A DNA stretch of 64,000 nt from JAFGVL01 sp963662245 (GCA_963662245.2 CAXXVQ010000002.1:1-64000); one strand, 5' to 3'. Numbered from the stretch's first letter, positions 17,527 to 25,729 are shown. Numbers and translations are program-made. The notes: generated from the sequence alone by a model not told the origin.

Positions 17527-17652
17527 TCTTTTAATTATTTGGTTTATAATACAAATGTATTCTCCCCAAAACCATTATACACATATAATATATGTATGGC
17601 AGTATCACCTAGACGAAAACTCATTTTTAATAGAAAAAGCCATTACGCTCTC

Positions 17653-17793
17653 CTACTCGCTCATCGTCGACAGATAAGTAATTTCTATTACTGAACTTGA
17701 TATTTGATTTTCTTCCGGAGTCTTTGCAAATAATGCTGCCACTAGTGTAAAAACTAAAACACTCCCTAATATAATTCTAAGTACTAATTTCAT
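17653..17793 (-). CDS. 46-residue exported peptide, possible remnant
   Basis: The ATG at 17793 opens MKLVLRIILGSVLVFTLVAA, a signal peptide similar to that of the Spy-like protein just downstream (MKTIFRAMLASVLALTLGAV). After ALFAKTPEEN the frame stops within 22 residues. It may be a truncated paralogue of the Spy-like gene or a small exported peptide. No family is recognised. Confidence 0.4.
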   Translation of the reverse strand: MKLVLRIILGSVLVFTLVAALFAKTPEENQISSSVIEITYLSTMSE

Positions 17794-17935
17794 TTTTGTT
17801 ATTATTTACAATTTTAATGCAATTTTAGCTCACTTACTTTTCGGCATTATTTTGACAATATTACGAATTGAAGAAATTTTTCATTAATTATGATTTTATT
17901 TTCAACAATATAATAATTTCCATAGGAAAATATTA

Positions 17936-17943
17936 TATCTTTG
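17936..17943 (+). promoter_or_regulatory. Bacteroidota -7 element for the marR operon
   Basis: TATCTTTG fits the phylum's TAnnTTTG -7 box, 50 bases before the marR start. A clear TTTG -33 box is not seen at the standard distance. Confidence 0.45.
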
Positions 17944-17992
17944 TAAAGGATAAATCTATAGGCAACCAACTTATTTTATTTAACATAATTAT

Positions 17993-18352
17993 ATGATTCT
18001 CTTTTGTGAATTAAGCTCCTTGTACAGATCGATAAATTCTATCGAACAGGAAATTCAGCAAAAACATGCTCTTGTAATCAATGAAGCCATGATACTCTGC
18101 CTGTTACGCAATGGAAAACTGTCATCAAAAATGATTAATGAAAAGATTGGGTTAAAAGCTACCCACTCTTCTAAACTTGTAAAGTCGCTTGAAAATAAAG
18201 ATTTGATAAAAAGGACAGCCGGTGTGGAAGATAAACGCCAAATGTTTTTTGAGTTAAGCAACTCTGGAATAGAAAAAATGAAAGAAATTGCGTATCTTAG
18301 TGAGAAGCTATACACAGAAATTAAAAACGAAATAAAAAGTCTAAATCAATGA
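17993..18352 (+). CDS. MarR-family transcriptional regulator
   Basis: This 119-residue winged-helix protein has the recognition region LSSKMINEKIGLKATHSSKLVKSLENKDLI and the wing RTAGVEDKRQMFFELS, as in MarR proteins. Its last codon overlaps the next start (ATGA at 18349-18352), so it is co-translated with the CoA-disulfide-reductase fusion, which it probably controls. Redox or sulfur species are plausible ligands, by inference from the partner. Confidence 0.85.
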   Translation: MILFCELSSLYRSINSIEQEIQQKHALVINEAMILCLLRNGKLSSKMINEKIGLKATHSSKLVKSLENKDLIKRTAGVEDKRQMFFELSNSGIEKMKEIAYLSEKLYTEIKNEIKSLNQ

Positions 18353-20805
18353 GTAAGTATTTAATTGTAGGTGGTGTTGCCGGAGGAGCAACTACCGCAG
18401 CTCGTCTTCGCCGTATAGATGAAGAATCAGAAATCATCATGTTTGAAAGAGGTAGCTATATCTCATACGCAAACTGTGGTTTACCATATTACATTGGCGA
18501 TGTAATTCCAGAAAGGGATAGTTTATTTGTACAAACACCGGAATCATTCGGTGGTCGTTTCAATGTTGATGTCCGTATTGATACTGCAGTTAAAAGCATT
18601 GACCCAAAAACAAAAACGGTAATAGCTTACAACTATAAAACAGATACAACTTATACAGAAACTTATGACAAGTTAATTCTTTCTCCGGGAGCAGAAGCTG
18701 TACGCCCTCCTATCCCGGGAATTGACTCTAAAGGTATTTTCACTTTGCGTAATGTACGCGACACTGACAAAATCAAAGAATTTGTCAATGAGCAACAACC
18801 TAAAAGAGCTGTTGTCGTAGGTGCAGGATTTATTGGACTAGAAATGGCTGAGAATCTTCACCACTTAGGAATGCAAGTTACTATTGTTGAACTTCTAGAC
18901 CAAGTAATGCCTCCTATCGACTACAGTATGGCAGCTATCGTTCACCAACACTTAAAAGTAAAAAATGTAGCATTTAACCTTGGAGATGGCGTAAAAAGCT
19001 TTGAAGAACAAAAAGATGGATCAGTTCTCGTTCACTTAAATAGTGGTCGCGAAATGGAAGTGGATATGGTAATCCTTTCTATTGGTGTGCGTGCAGATAG
19101 CAAGCTAGCTAAAGAAGCAGGACTAGAAGTTGGTGTAACAGGTGGTATAAAAGTGAATGAATACCTACAAACCTCTGATTCTGATATTTATGCTGTAGGT
19201 GATGCTATCGAATTCCCTAATCCAATAACTAATAAGCCAACCGTCGCATACTTAGCTGGACCAGCTAACCGTCAAGGGCGTGTATGTGCAGACAATATTG
19301 TTCTTGGAAATAAAACTAAATATAAAGGTTCAATCCAAACTGCAATTGCTAAGGTATTTGACATTACCGTTGGATCAACAGGAGTTTCTGCCAAAACTTT
19401 AAAGAAAGAGGGAATTCCATTTATAGAATCTATCACTCACTCGGGTTCACATGCAGGATATTATCCAGGTGCAATTCCATTGACTATTAAAATTGTATTT
19501 GACCCTAAAACAGGAAAATTATTTGGAGCGCAAGCAATAGGTTATATTGGTGTAGATAAACGCCTAGACCTTTTAGCTACTATTGTAAAACAAGGTGGCA
19601 CTATCTATGACCTTATTGATATTGAGCATGCTTATGCCCCACCTTATTCTTCAGCAAAAGATCCTGTAAACATTGCAGGTTATGTAGCTGAGAATATCTT
19701 GGAAGGTCGAATGAAGCCAATCCAATGGGAAGAGGTTCGCAAACTTGATTTTGAAGAATTTACACTAATTGATGTTCGTGAAGATGACGAAACTGAATTA
19801 GGAACTATCCCTGGAGCTATTTGTATTCCTTTAAGTCGACTAAGAAAGAATATTAAAGAAATTCCTAAAAACAAAAAAGCTGTTGTATTCTGTGCTGTAG
19901 GACTTCGTGGACATGTGGCTTCGCGTATTTTAATGCAAAATGGATTTGATACCTATAATCTTTCAGGCGGATACAAAACATACGAGCTTTCTATCATGAA
20001 ACAAAGTAATGAAGATATCTATGAAGATATTGAAGTTGTAAGAGAGCACTCAATTCAACAAAAAGCTACAGCAACAAAGTTTGTATCTAAAACTGTTAAC
20101 ACATGTGGAATGCTTTGTCCGGGGCCAATCATTGAGCTTAAAAAAAATGTAGATCAGTTAGAAAACGGTGGTAGCATTGAAATTCAGGCTTCTGACCCAG
20201 GTTTCCACCGCGATGTACAATCTTGGTGTAATTTGACTAAAAATAAGCTGGTTGATCTGAAATCTGAAAATGGTATTATTAAAGCCATTATAGAAAAATC
20301 GGCAAAATCAGATTCTTCTACGGCACAAATACAAGGAAAAAACAAAACTTTTATTGTGTTCAGTGATGATTTAGATAAAGCCTTAGCCAGCTTTGTACTT
20401 GCAAATGGAGCAGCTTCAACAGGAGAAAAAGTTACAATGTTCTTTACATTCTGGGGGCTTAATATTATCAAGAAAAAAGACAAACCGGCTGTAAAAAAAG
20501 ACATCTTTGGGAAAATGTTTAGCATGATGTTACCATCAAGCAGTAAAAAACTAAGTCTTTCAAAACTAAATATGTTTGGAATAGGTAGCGCAATGATGCG
20601 CCACATTATGAATAATAAAAAGATTGAATCACTTGAAAACTTAATAAAACAAGCTGAAGAAGCTGGTGTTGAGTTTATTGCTTGCCAAATGAGTATGGAT
20701 GTAATGGGTGTAAAACGCGAAGAGCTAGTAGACAATCTTACAATTGGCGGCGTAGCAACATATATGGAGCGCGCTGAACAAGCAAACCTAAATCTGTTTA
20801 TTTAA
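18349..20805 (+). CDS. CoA-disulfide reductase-rhodanese-TusA-DsrE fusion
   Basis: An 818-residue four-part sulfur-handling enzyme. Residues 1-450 are a pyridine-nucleotide-disulfide oxidoreductase of the CoA-disulfide reductase/NADH-oxidase type, with active-site Cys in YANCGLPYYIGD (about 43) and a second nucleotide site VVVGAGFIGLEMAE. Residues 460-550 are a rhodanese domain with active Cys in VFCAVGLRGH. Residues 580-655 are a TusA domain (NTCGMLCPGPIIELKK). Residues 660-818 are a DsrE/DsrF-like domain starting TFIVFSDDLDKALASF. It probably handles persulfide or polysulfide transfer in the cytoplasm. It is coupled to the upstream MarR gene. Confidence 0.9.
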   Translation: MSKYLIVGGVAGGATTAARLRRIDEESEIIMFERGSYISYANCGLPYYIGDVIPERDSLFVQTPESFGGRFNVDVRIDTAVKSIDPKTKTVIAYNYKTDTTYTETYDKLILSPGAEAVRPPIPGIDSKGIFTLRNVRDTDKIKEFVNEQQPKRAVVVGAGFIGLEMAENLHHLGMQVTIVELLDQVMPPIDYSMAAIVHQHLKVKNVAFNLGDGVKSFEEQKDGSVLVHLNSGREMEVDMVILSIGVRADSKLAKEAGLEVGVTGGIKVNEYLQTSDSDIYAVGDAIEFPNPITNKPTVAYLAGPANRQGRVCADNIVLGNKTKYKGSIQTAIAKVFDITVGSTGVSAKTLKKEGIPFIESITHSGSHAGYYPGAIPLTIKIVFDPKTGKLFGAQAIGYIGVDKRLDLLATIVKQGGTIYDLIDIEHAYAPPYSSAKDPVNIAGYVAENILEGRMKPIQWEEVRKLDFEEFTLIDVREDDETELGTIPGAICIPLSRLRKNIKEIPKNKKAVVFCAVGLRGHVASRILMQNGFDTYNLSGGYKTYELSIMKQSNEDIYEDIEVVREHSIQQKATATKFVSKTVNTCGMLCPGPIIELKKNVDQLENGGSIEIQASDPGFHRDVQSWCNLTKNKLVDLKSENGIIKAIIEKSAKSDSSTAQIQGKNKTFIVFSDDLDKALASFVLANGAASTGEKVTMFFTFWGLNIIKKKDKPAVKKDIFGKMFSMMLPSSSKKLSLSKLNMFGIGSAMMRHIMNNKKIESLENLIKQAEEAGVEFIACQMSMDVMGVKREELVDNLTIGGVATYMERAEQANLNLFI

Positions 20806-20830
20806 GGAATTACCAACCAAACCAATACCT

Positions 20831-20867
20831 AAAAGGAGTAATATGTATTATACATATTACTCCTTTT
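20831..20867 (+). terminator. terminator after the fusion gene
   Basis: A 17-bp perfect stem (20831-20847 with 20851-20867) with a three-base loop and a T tract, 25 bases past the stop. Confidence 0.85.
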
Positions 20868-20937
20868 TTATTTAGAAAAAGATTGTACATTTGATAAAAC
20901 ATAATTTTCAATTCGAAAACTTAAATATATAATAGCT

Positions 20938-21525
20938 ATGAGTACAGAAAATAAAGAATTAATGCAGCAAGCTAAAGAGTCCTTAAAAGGCAAATGGGAT
21001 ATAGCTATTGTTACTTTTTTGGTTTATATGCTTATTTCTGGAATTGTAAGTTCAATGCACGAATTGGGATCTATTATTTCGTTAGTAATTTCAGGTCCAT
21101 TTGCTATGGGTTTAGCTCATTTTTCATTAAACTTATCACGAAATCAAGAAGCTAAAATTGAACAAATATTTGATGGGTTTAAAGACTTTAAAAGAACGCT
21201 CCTAACATATCTATTAATGCTTTGGAATATCTTTATCCGACTTTTATTATTTATTGTACCGGGTATTATAGCTTCATTCTGGTACACTATGAGTTTTTAT
21301 ATTCTTGCCGAAAACAGAGAAATCACTCCAAAAGAAGCACTTGAAAAGAGTAAAACAATGATGGATGGATATAAATTGAAGTTCTTTTATCTTGGATTAA
21401 GATTACTTCCATTACTCCTATTATGTATTTTGACACTTGGTATTGGCTTATTATGGTTTATACCTTATACAAATGTCACTTGTGCCAAATTCTATGATGA
21501 CATAAAAGAAAAAACATCGATATAG
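20938..21525 (+). CDS. DUF975-type integral membrane protein
   Basis: This 195-residue protein has about five membrane segments and the DUF975 layout: an N-terminal LMQQAKESLKGKWDIAIVTFLVYML, then a cytoplasmic loop, then ENREITPKEALEKSKTMMDGYKLKFFYLGL before the last two helices. The function of the family is unknown. It is a single gene, convergent with the accessory nif operon. Confidence 0.75.
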   Translation: MSTENKELMQQAKESLKGKWDIAIVTFLVYMLISGIVSSMHELGSIISLVISGPFAMGLAHFSLNLSRNQEAKIEQIFDGFKDFKRTLLTYLLMLWNIFIRLLLFIVPGIIASFWYTMSFYILAENREITPKEALEKSKTMMDGYKLKFFYLGLRLLPLLLLCILTLGIGLLWFIPYTNVTCAKFYDDIKEKTSI

Positions 21526-21535
21526 TTTAATAAAA

Positions 21536-21565
21536 AAGAGGATTAACAATTATGTTAATCCTCTT
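21536..21565. terminator. bidirectional terminator
   Basis: AAGAGGATTAACA (21536-21548) pairs with TGTTAATCCTCTT (21553-21565), between the convergent DUF975 gene and the NifX-like operon. Confidence 0.85.
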
Positions 21566-21572
21566 CTGTTTT

Positions 21573-21920
21573 TTAGGCTTCTACAGATGCGGGTTCGTTA
21601 GAATAAAATTTAATATCTATCTCATCTGCACCTTCTTTTTGTTCCATTTCAAACTTGCCTTTAAAAAATAATTTAACCTTGTTAAGTTTAGTAATATCAA
21701 GCAATTGACCTAACATAAGTTTTTGTTTTGATGCTAACATTTCTTTATTGAAATACACATACAATTTATTATCATCACTACTATCGTAACGAATAATATA
21801 CAAGCCATGCTCTGAAAAAACCAAATCATCATAAGCATATGCTACATCTAACCCGGTTGACTCTTTCATTAAGAATCTAACCATATCCAGGTTTCTAAAT
21901 TTTATATCTCCTGCTGCCAT
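21573..21920 (-). CDS. hypothetical protein of the NifX-like operon
   Basis: This 115-residue soluble protein is predicted to be largely beta (DLVFSEHGLYIIRYDSSDDNKLYVYFNKEM) with a short N-terminal helix. No Cys or His cluster and no recognised family. It is the third gene behind the NifX-like and Nif11-like genes with a spacing of 21 bases, so it should be made together with them. A role in nitrogenase maturation or protection is an inference from this position. Confidence 0.65.
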   Translation of the reverse strand: MAAGDIKFRNLDMVRFLMKESTGLDVAYAYDDLVFSEHGLYIIRYDSSDDNKLYVYFNKEMLASKQKLMLGQLLDITKLNKVKLFFKGKFEMEQKEGADEIDIKFYSNEPASVEA

Positions 21921-21941
21921 AATTATAATCTTTATTTTTAT

Positions 21942-22178
21942 TTAAAACATACTATACCACCATTCTACTTGTTTCACATCATCCGCCTCTTCATATGTTT
22001 GGCATTTCACATGTAATAAGTTAATGGCCTCTTCAAACTCTGCTTCTTCGAAATGCATATTGATTTCTTTAAGCATTTGGTAGATTCCTTCTTTGGAACC
22101 TATATCATTGCACAGCTTCCTAAAATCAGGATCAGTGTGCACTTGCTGGATAAATATTTTTGCACTGTGGATTGACAT
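21942..22178 (-). CDS. Nif11-like protein
   Basis: The 78 residues start SIHSAKIFIQQVHTDPDFRKLCNDIGSKEG and continue MLKEINMHFEEAEFEEAI, which follows the Nif11 pattern (helix with F..-D..-L, then G/H-x-F-x-E-E-x-A). Nif11 proteins are common in diazotrophs, and their function in nitrogen fixation is not known; a related group serves as peptide leader sequences. No Gly-Gly cleavage site is seen, so a standalone Nif11 is more likely than a peptide precursor. It lies 12 bases after the NifX-like gene. Confidence 0.65.
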   Translation of the reverse strand: MSIHSAKIFIQQVHTDPDFRKLCNDIGSKEGIYQMLKEINMHFEEAEFEEAINLLHVKCQTYEEADDVKQVEWWYSMF

Positions 22179-22190
22179 AAGCTAATTGAT

Positions 22191-22595
22191 TTACTTTGTA
22201 CTACAAGTATCAGAAGAACAAGAATTACAAGCTCCTCCGCACAGATGAGTTTCACTTAAAGCATCATCTGCTGTTAGATTTCTTAATTCATCATGTTCGT
22301 AACTCATAATATTTGCAATTAAATCAAGACTTTCTGATTTATATACATTAATACCTAGCTTACCAAATAATGTCAAGGCCATTGGCTTCATCATAGATGT
22401 AATGATGGCTCCAAAGTCATTTTTTCTAAAATAAGAGATAATATTATCTCCTTTTTCTAAGACTTCATCTGTATGCATCCAAGTATACATTCCTTCATAA
22501 CTATCATATACACACAAGTAGGGTGTGGTATTAAAACCTGGAGCTATACTGTATTTATGGTCGTTTGTATCAACAACCGGAATTGCAATTTTCAT
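22191..22595 (-). CDS. NifX/NafY-like iron-molybdenum cofactor-binding protein
   Basis: This 134-residue protein has the dinitrogenase iron-molybdenum cofactor-binding fold: MKIAIPVVDTNDHKYSIAPGF, PYLCVYD, then DFGAIITSMMKPMALTLFGKLGINVYKS. The family carries or holds FeMo-cofactor precursors. An unusual C-terminal tail holds four cysteines in CGGACNSCSSDTC. The start is fixed by a strong AGGAGG ribosome binding site just upstream. It leads the operon with the Nif11-like and unknown genes. It could also belong to the wider family without a nif role, but the neighbours favour nif. Confidence 0.8.
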   Translation of the reverse strand: MKIAIPVVDTNDHKYSIAPGFNTTPYLCVYDSYEGMYTWMHTDEVLEKGDNIISYFRKNDFGAIITSMMKPMALTLFGKLGINVYKSESLDLIANIMSYEHDELRNLTADDALSETHLCGGACNSCSSDTCSTK

Positions 22596-22629
22596 AATTA
22601 CCTCCTCTTTTTTGTTCGTAAGTGGTTTT

Positions 22630-22644
22630 TCAAAATCAATGCCA
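22630..22644 (-). promoter_or_regulatory. sigma-54-like promoter of the NifX-like operon
   Basis: The minus strand reads TGGCAT-TGATT-TTGA, 35 bases before the NifX-like start, one mismatch from TGGCAC in the -24 box and TTGA for TTGC in the -12 box. Spacing agrees with the other candidate sites. Confidence 0.4.
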
Positions 22645-22707
22645 TAAATATAATCAATTGATATACAGATATTTATTTCATATTCCTTAAAATTTAATTA
22701 TATAATT

Positions 22708-22721
22708 CCTACATATATGTA
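22708..22721 (+). promoter_or_regulatory. candidate activator site, accessory nif island (1)
   Basis: CCTACATATATGTA, 64 bases upstream of the candidate -24 box at 22644. It differs by one base from the site at 13837 and shares CCTACATAT with the nifH upstream site. Confidence 0.45.
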
Positions 22722-22761
22722 TGCCTATTATCCCTATTTCTACCAAAACTCTACCATAATA

Positions 22762-22775
22762 TCCCAATATGTAGG
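22762..22775 (-). promoter_or_regulatory. candidate activator site, accessory nif island (2)
   Basis: The minus strand reads CCTACATATTGGGA, an inverted partner of the site at 22708 about 50 bases away. Both lie in the 366-base divergent spacer (22596-22961) between the NifX-like and the hemerythrin-like genes, which holds no gene. Confidence 0.45.
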
Positions 22776-22961
22776 GATATCATTATATTGAGCAAGCTCA
22801 TACTTTTGCATAACAACATAAGTCATAGTTGTAATCATTAATTGAAGTCTGCTATATTTTCGTGCTTAGGTTTATACCTAAACACGAAAAGTGGCAAACA
22901 AATACCGAAAAGACAATTTTATTTACAATCTTTGTAATTTATAGTTATAAATAAGGAAATA

Positions 22962-23654
22962 ATGAAACAAACTATATTTTCCCCAAACAGCAAAATGGCT
23001 GATGTAATTCATCTGAATTACAATAACTTGATGCTACTTGAACGCATGAATATTAAGTTAGGATTTGGTGATAAAACAATTGCTGAAGTATGCGAAAAAC
23101 ATAATGTAGACAGCACATTATTTATTGTCATTTGTTCAATTTTTTCTAATCATGAATATGAACCAAGTGAATCTGACCTATTAAATATTTCTATAGATCA
23201 ATTACTTTCTTTTTTAAAGAAATCTCATAATTACTACAGAAAAGTAAGACTTAAAGAAGTTAAGAATGCTCTTACTGATTTAGTAAAAACTTGTGACGCT
23301 TCTCTTGAAAAAGCTTTAGTAAGATTCTATGACGAATATTTCTCTGAAGTGGAAAAACATTTATTATATGAGGATCAAAAGGTTTTTCCATATATCGAAA
23401 ACTTGCTAAAAAATGTCTCTGAACCTGGATATAACATTCATGTTTTTGAGGATAATCATGATGATGTTGAAATGAAACTTACTGACCTAAAAAACATCAT
23501 TATTAAATACTTACCTGAAGCTGAAAATGATGATCTAAGAAGAGTGTTACTAGAGAAATTATTCATCTTTGAAGAGGATCTTAATCGTCATATACTAATT
23601 GAAGATAAAGTATTGATACCTATTGTTGCATACTATGAAAACAAAGCAAAATGA
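22962..23654 (+). CDS. hemerythrin-domain protein, RIC/ScdA-like
   Basis: This 230-residue protein has a short N-terminal helical part (FGDKTIAEVCEKHNVDSTLF) of the kind found in RIC/ScdA/YtfE proteins. A hemerythrin-like four-helix domain follows, with its His/Glu ligands in KKSHNYYRK, VEKHLLYEDQKVFPYIE, IHVFEDNHDDVE and LNRHILIEDKVLIP. RIC proteins repair iron-sulfur or di-iron centres after oxidative or nitrosative damage; an O2- or NO-sensing role is also possible. It shares a 4-base ATGA overlap with the LuxR gene that follows, so the pair probably works together. Confidence 0.82.
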   Translation: MKQTIFSPNSKMADVIHLNYNNLMLLERMNIKLGFGDKTIAEVCEKHNVDSTLFIVICSIFSNHEYEPSESDLLNISIDQLLSFLKKSHNYYRKVRLKEVKNALTDLVKTCDASLEKALVRFYDEYFSEVEKHLLYEDQKVFPYIENLLKNVSEPGYNIHVFEDNHDDVEMKLTDLKNIIIKYLPEAENDDLRRVLLEKLFIFEEDLNRHILIEDKVLIPIVAYYENKAK

Positions 23655-24250
23655 AATCTGAATCAGAAAAAAGAGTTTTGCTTATTGAGCCATCTACAAT
23701 TGTAAGAGAAGGTCTTCGCAAGATATTTGATGAACTAAATGGGTATAATTTAGTTGCATGTTATGCGGATACTTCTCAATTACTTGAACGCTGTACAAAT
23801 CATAGACCAGACATATTGATATTTAACCCAATACTGATGAGTTATCAGCAACGAACAAATATTAGAAATTTCTTCAACCTACCCTCTTCTATTCTACTTA
23901 TTGCTCTTATTTATAGTCTTGTAGATGAACTTTTGTTACAACAGTTTTCTGCAACTATTAATATAAATGATGACTTATCACGCATTAGCAAGAAACTTCA
24001 AACTACAAACCTAGACAGTATTGAATCTAAACCTGAAAATGACGATTTAAGTGATAGAGAAAATGAAATTCTTGTATCTGTAGTTAAAGGGCTAACCAAT
24101 AAGGAAATTGCAGAAAAACATTTTATATCTGTTCACACTGTAATCTCCCACAGGAAGAATATTATCCGTAAAACGGGAATTAAATCAGTATCCGGATTAA
24201 CTGTGTATGCACTTTTAAATAACCTCATTAAATATGAAGATGTAGAATAA
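23651..24250 (+). CDS. LuxR/NarL-type regulator with atypical receiver
   Basis: The 199 residues comprise a receiver-like domain (about 8-120) and a C-terminal LuxR helix-turn-helix (about 132-195: LSDRENEILVSVVKGLTNKEIAEKHFISVHTVISHRKNI). The phosphoacceptor position holds Asn59 (DILIFNP) and the usual acidic pair is reduced to Glu13, so phosphorylation in the normal way is unlikely. Coupling to a hemerythrin-like gene suggests an oxygen- or NO-related signal, by inference. No kinase gene is adjacent. Confidence 0.85.
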   Translation: MKSESEKRVLLIEPSTIVREGLRKIFDELNGYNLVACYADTSQLLERCTNHRPDILIFNPILMSYQQRTNIRNFFNLPSSILLIALIYSLVDELLLQQFSATININDDLSRISKKLQTTNLDSIESKPENDDLSDRENEILVSVVKGLTNKEIAEKHFISVHTVISHRKNIIRKTGIKSVSGLTVYALLNNLIKYEDVE

Positions 24251-24263
24251 AAACAACTGTATT

Positions 24264-24449
24264 ATGGAGAAAAATCGTTGTCACCAATCAGCAGCTACAG
24301 GTGCAGTGTATGGATTAGGGTTAATTGGTGCAGCTATCTATTTTATCTCAAATGCTACAGGATTTTGGATGGGTGCACTTGGTTTTTTTAAAGCCATAGT
24401 TTGGCCTGCATATTTAGTTTACGAAGCTTTAAAAGCTTTAGGAGTTTAA
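24264..24449 (+). CDS. small membrane protein
   Basis: The 61 residues have two hydrophobic segments (about 12-33 and 38-58) and a short charged start MEKNRCHQSA. It lies 13 bases after the LuxR gene and before a terminator, so it is the third member of that operon. No family is recognised. Confidence 0.6.
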   Translation: MEKNRCHQSAATGAVYGLGLIGAAIYFISNATGFWMGALGFFKAIVWPAYLVYEALKALGV

Positions 24450-24457
24450 AAAATAAA

Positions 24458-24498
24458 AGAGACTGTCCAAAAAGTAATGGATAGCCTCTTTTTTTTTG
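24458..24498 (+). terminator. terminator after the hemerythrin-LuxR operon
   Basis: AGAGACTGTCC (24458-24468) pairs with GGATAGCCTCT (24479-24489) with one mismatch and one wobble, followed by a run of T. Confidence 0.75.
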
Positions 24499-24589
24499 CC
24501 GTTTTCATTCAAAATCGTCAATCAAAGAAAAATTACAAATATTCAATTCTCGTAGAGGAATTGCTCCCTTCTTGGGCAGCCCCTATGTT

Positions 24590-25033
24590 TTATAAATCTA
24601 GTTCTTTTAATAGTGTTTCCTTATGTTTTAGCTCTTCATGAGCCATAGATATCAAAACATCTTTGTGTTTTTCATTGTTCATCTTTAATGCCAAATTCTT
24701 ATACATAAAATAAGCATCGTTTTCTTTCTTAATGGCTTCCATTATTACTAAATCAACTTCTGAATAATCATTTTCTGGAAATTTTACAGCTACATAGTCA
24801 GGCATATCCTTATTTGTAAAAAAGCTTTCGTTTCCACCCTCTACCTTCTCCAGCAACTCGGACAATATTGATTCATGTCTTAGTTCATCGTTTGCTAACT
24901 GCTGCCAAATCATTCTCAATTCAACAATTTGTGCTTTTTTTGCCTGTGTTGTATAGTATAAATGCGCCTCATGTTCTTCTGTTATTGCAAAAGAAAGAAT
25001 CTCATTTATCGAGTTAAATTTTAGTTCTGACAT
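24590..25033 (-). CDS. ferritin-like di-iron protein, rubrerythrin type
   Basis: The 147-residue four-helix protein has iron-ligand motifs in both halves: ITEEHEAHLYYTTQA and LANDELRHESIL, then IKKENDAYFMYKNLA and AHEELKHKETLL. It matches the ferritin-like domain of rubrerythrins but lacks the rubredoxin Cys4 domain. Family members reduce peroxide or bind iron. It is followed on the same strand by nothing, and preceded by a paralogue 65 bases upstream, likely the same operon. Confidence 0.8.
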   Translation of the reverse strand: MSELKFNSINEILSFAITEEHEAHLYYTTQAKKAQIVELRMIWQQLANDELRHESILSELLEKVEGGNESFFTNKDMPDYVAVKFPENDYSEVDLVIMEAIKKENDAYFMYKNLALKMNNEKHKDVLISMAHEELKHKETLLKELDL

Positions 25034-25098
25034 AATCTAGAATTTTTAAAATTACCTTATCATGAAGATAAATAATATAACTGAGAACTAAGATAATG

Positions 25099-25560
25099 TT
25101 ATCCAAAATAATTAAACATATTTAGCTCTCTCATTAAACTTTGCTTATGAGTGGACTCCTGATTTGCTATATTTAATAATACATTTGCACAAACAGCGTC
25201 ACCAATCTTTGCAGCATAACCTTTATACATATTAATTACACTAGCATCTCTTTTGATGGCCATCACAAGAGCCGTCTCCTCTTCATTCAAATCTTTTTCA
25301 GGAATACATAATGGTTCATGATTAAGATATTCAGGCTGCTTACAACAACAAGGTGATATTCCGGCTTTAAATTGGGCTAACATTTTTTCCATAAACACTT
25401 TGTGCTTAAGTTCATCCATTGCCAATTGTTCCCATAATACCTTGAGCTTTACTTTCATTGTTTTTTTTGCCAAGTCTGAATACAAATCTGCTGCTTTTTG
25501 TTCTTGATCAATAGCAAAAGAAAGAATTTCTTCAACTGACCTTAAATTAAGATTTTCCAT
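25099..25560 (-). CDS. ferritin-like protein with Cys triplet
   Basis: This 153-residue paralogue of the next gene starts SVEEILSFAIDQEQKAADLYSDLA and LAMDELKHKVFM, with the first pair of Glu and Glu/His ligands. In the second half the first Glu is replaced (IKRDASVINMYKGY), while the last motif keeps ANQESTHKQSL, so one iron site may be altered. A loop carries CCC in SPCCCKQPEY, absent from the paralogue. The gene sits beside the nif accessory operon and may protect against O2 or peroxide, by inference. Confidence 0.75.
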   Translation of the reverse strand: MENLNLRSVEEILSFAIDQEQKAADLYSDLAKKTMKVKLKVLWEQLAMDELKHKVFMEKMLAQFKAGISPCCCKQPEYLNHEPLCIPEKDLNEEETALVMAIKRDASVINMYKGYAAKIGDAVCANVLLNIANQESTHKQSLMRELNMFNYFG

Positions 25561-25729
25561 AGAATTGAGATTTTGGTTTAAAATTCATGTACTTAATGGT
25601 CTAGGTTGGTTTTAACAAAAATAAGCAAATATTTTCACATTTACAACACAATAATTTAACATTTTATTTATAAATTTACATATAAAAGAGTTCCTTACAT
25701 AGTTCTTTTAATATAAAAATTCAATTGCT

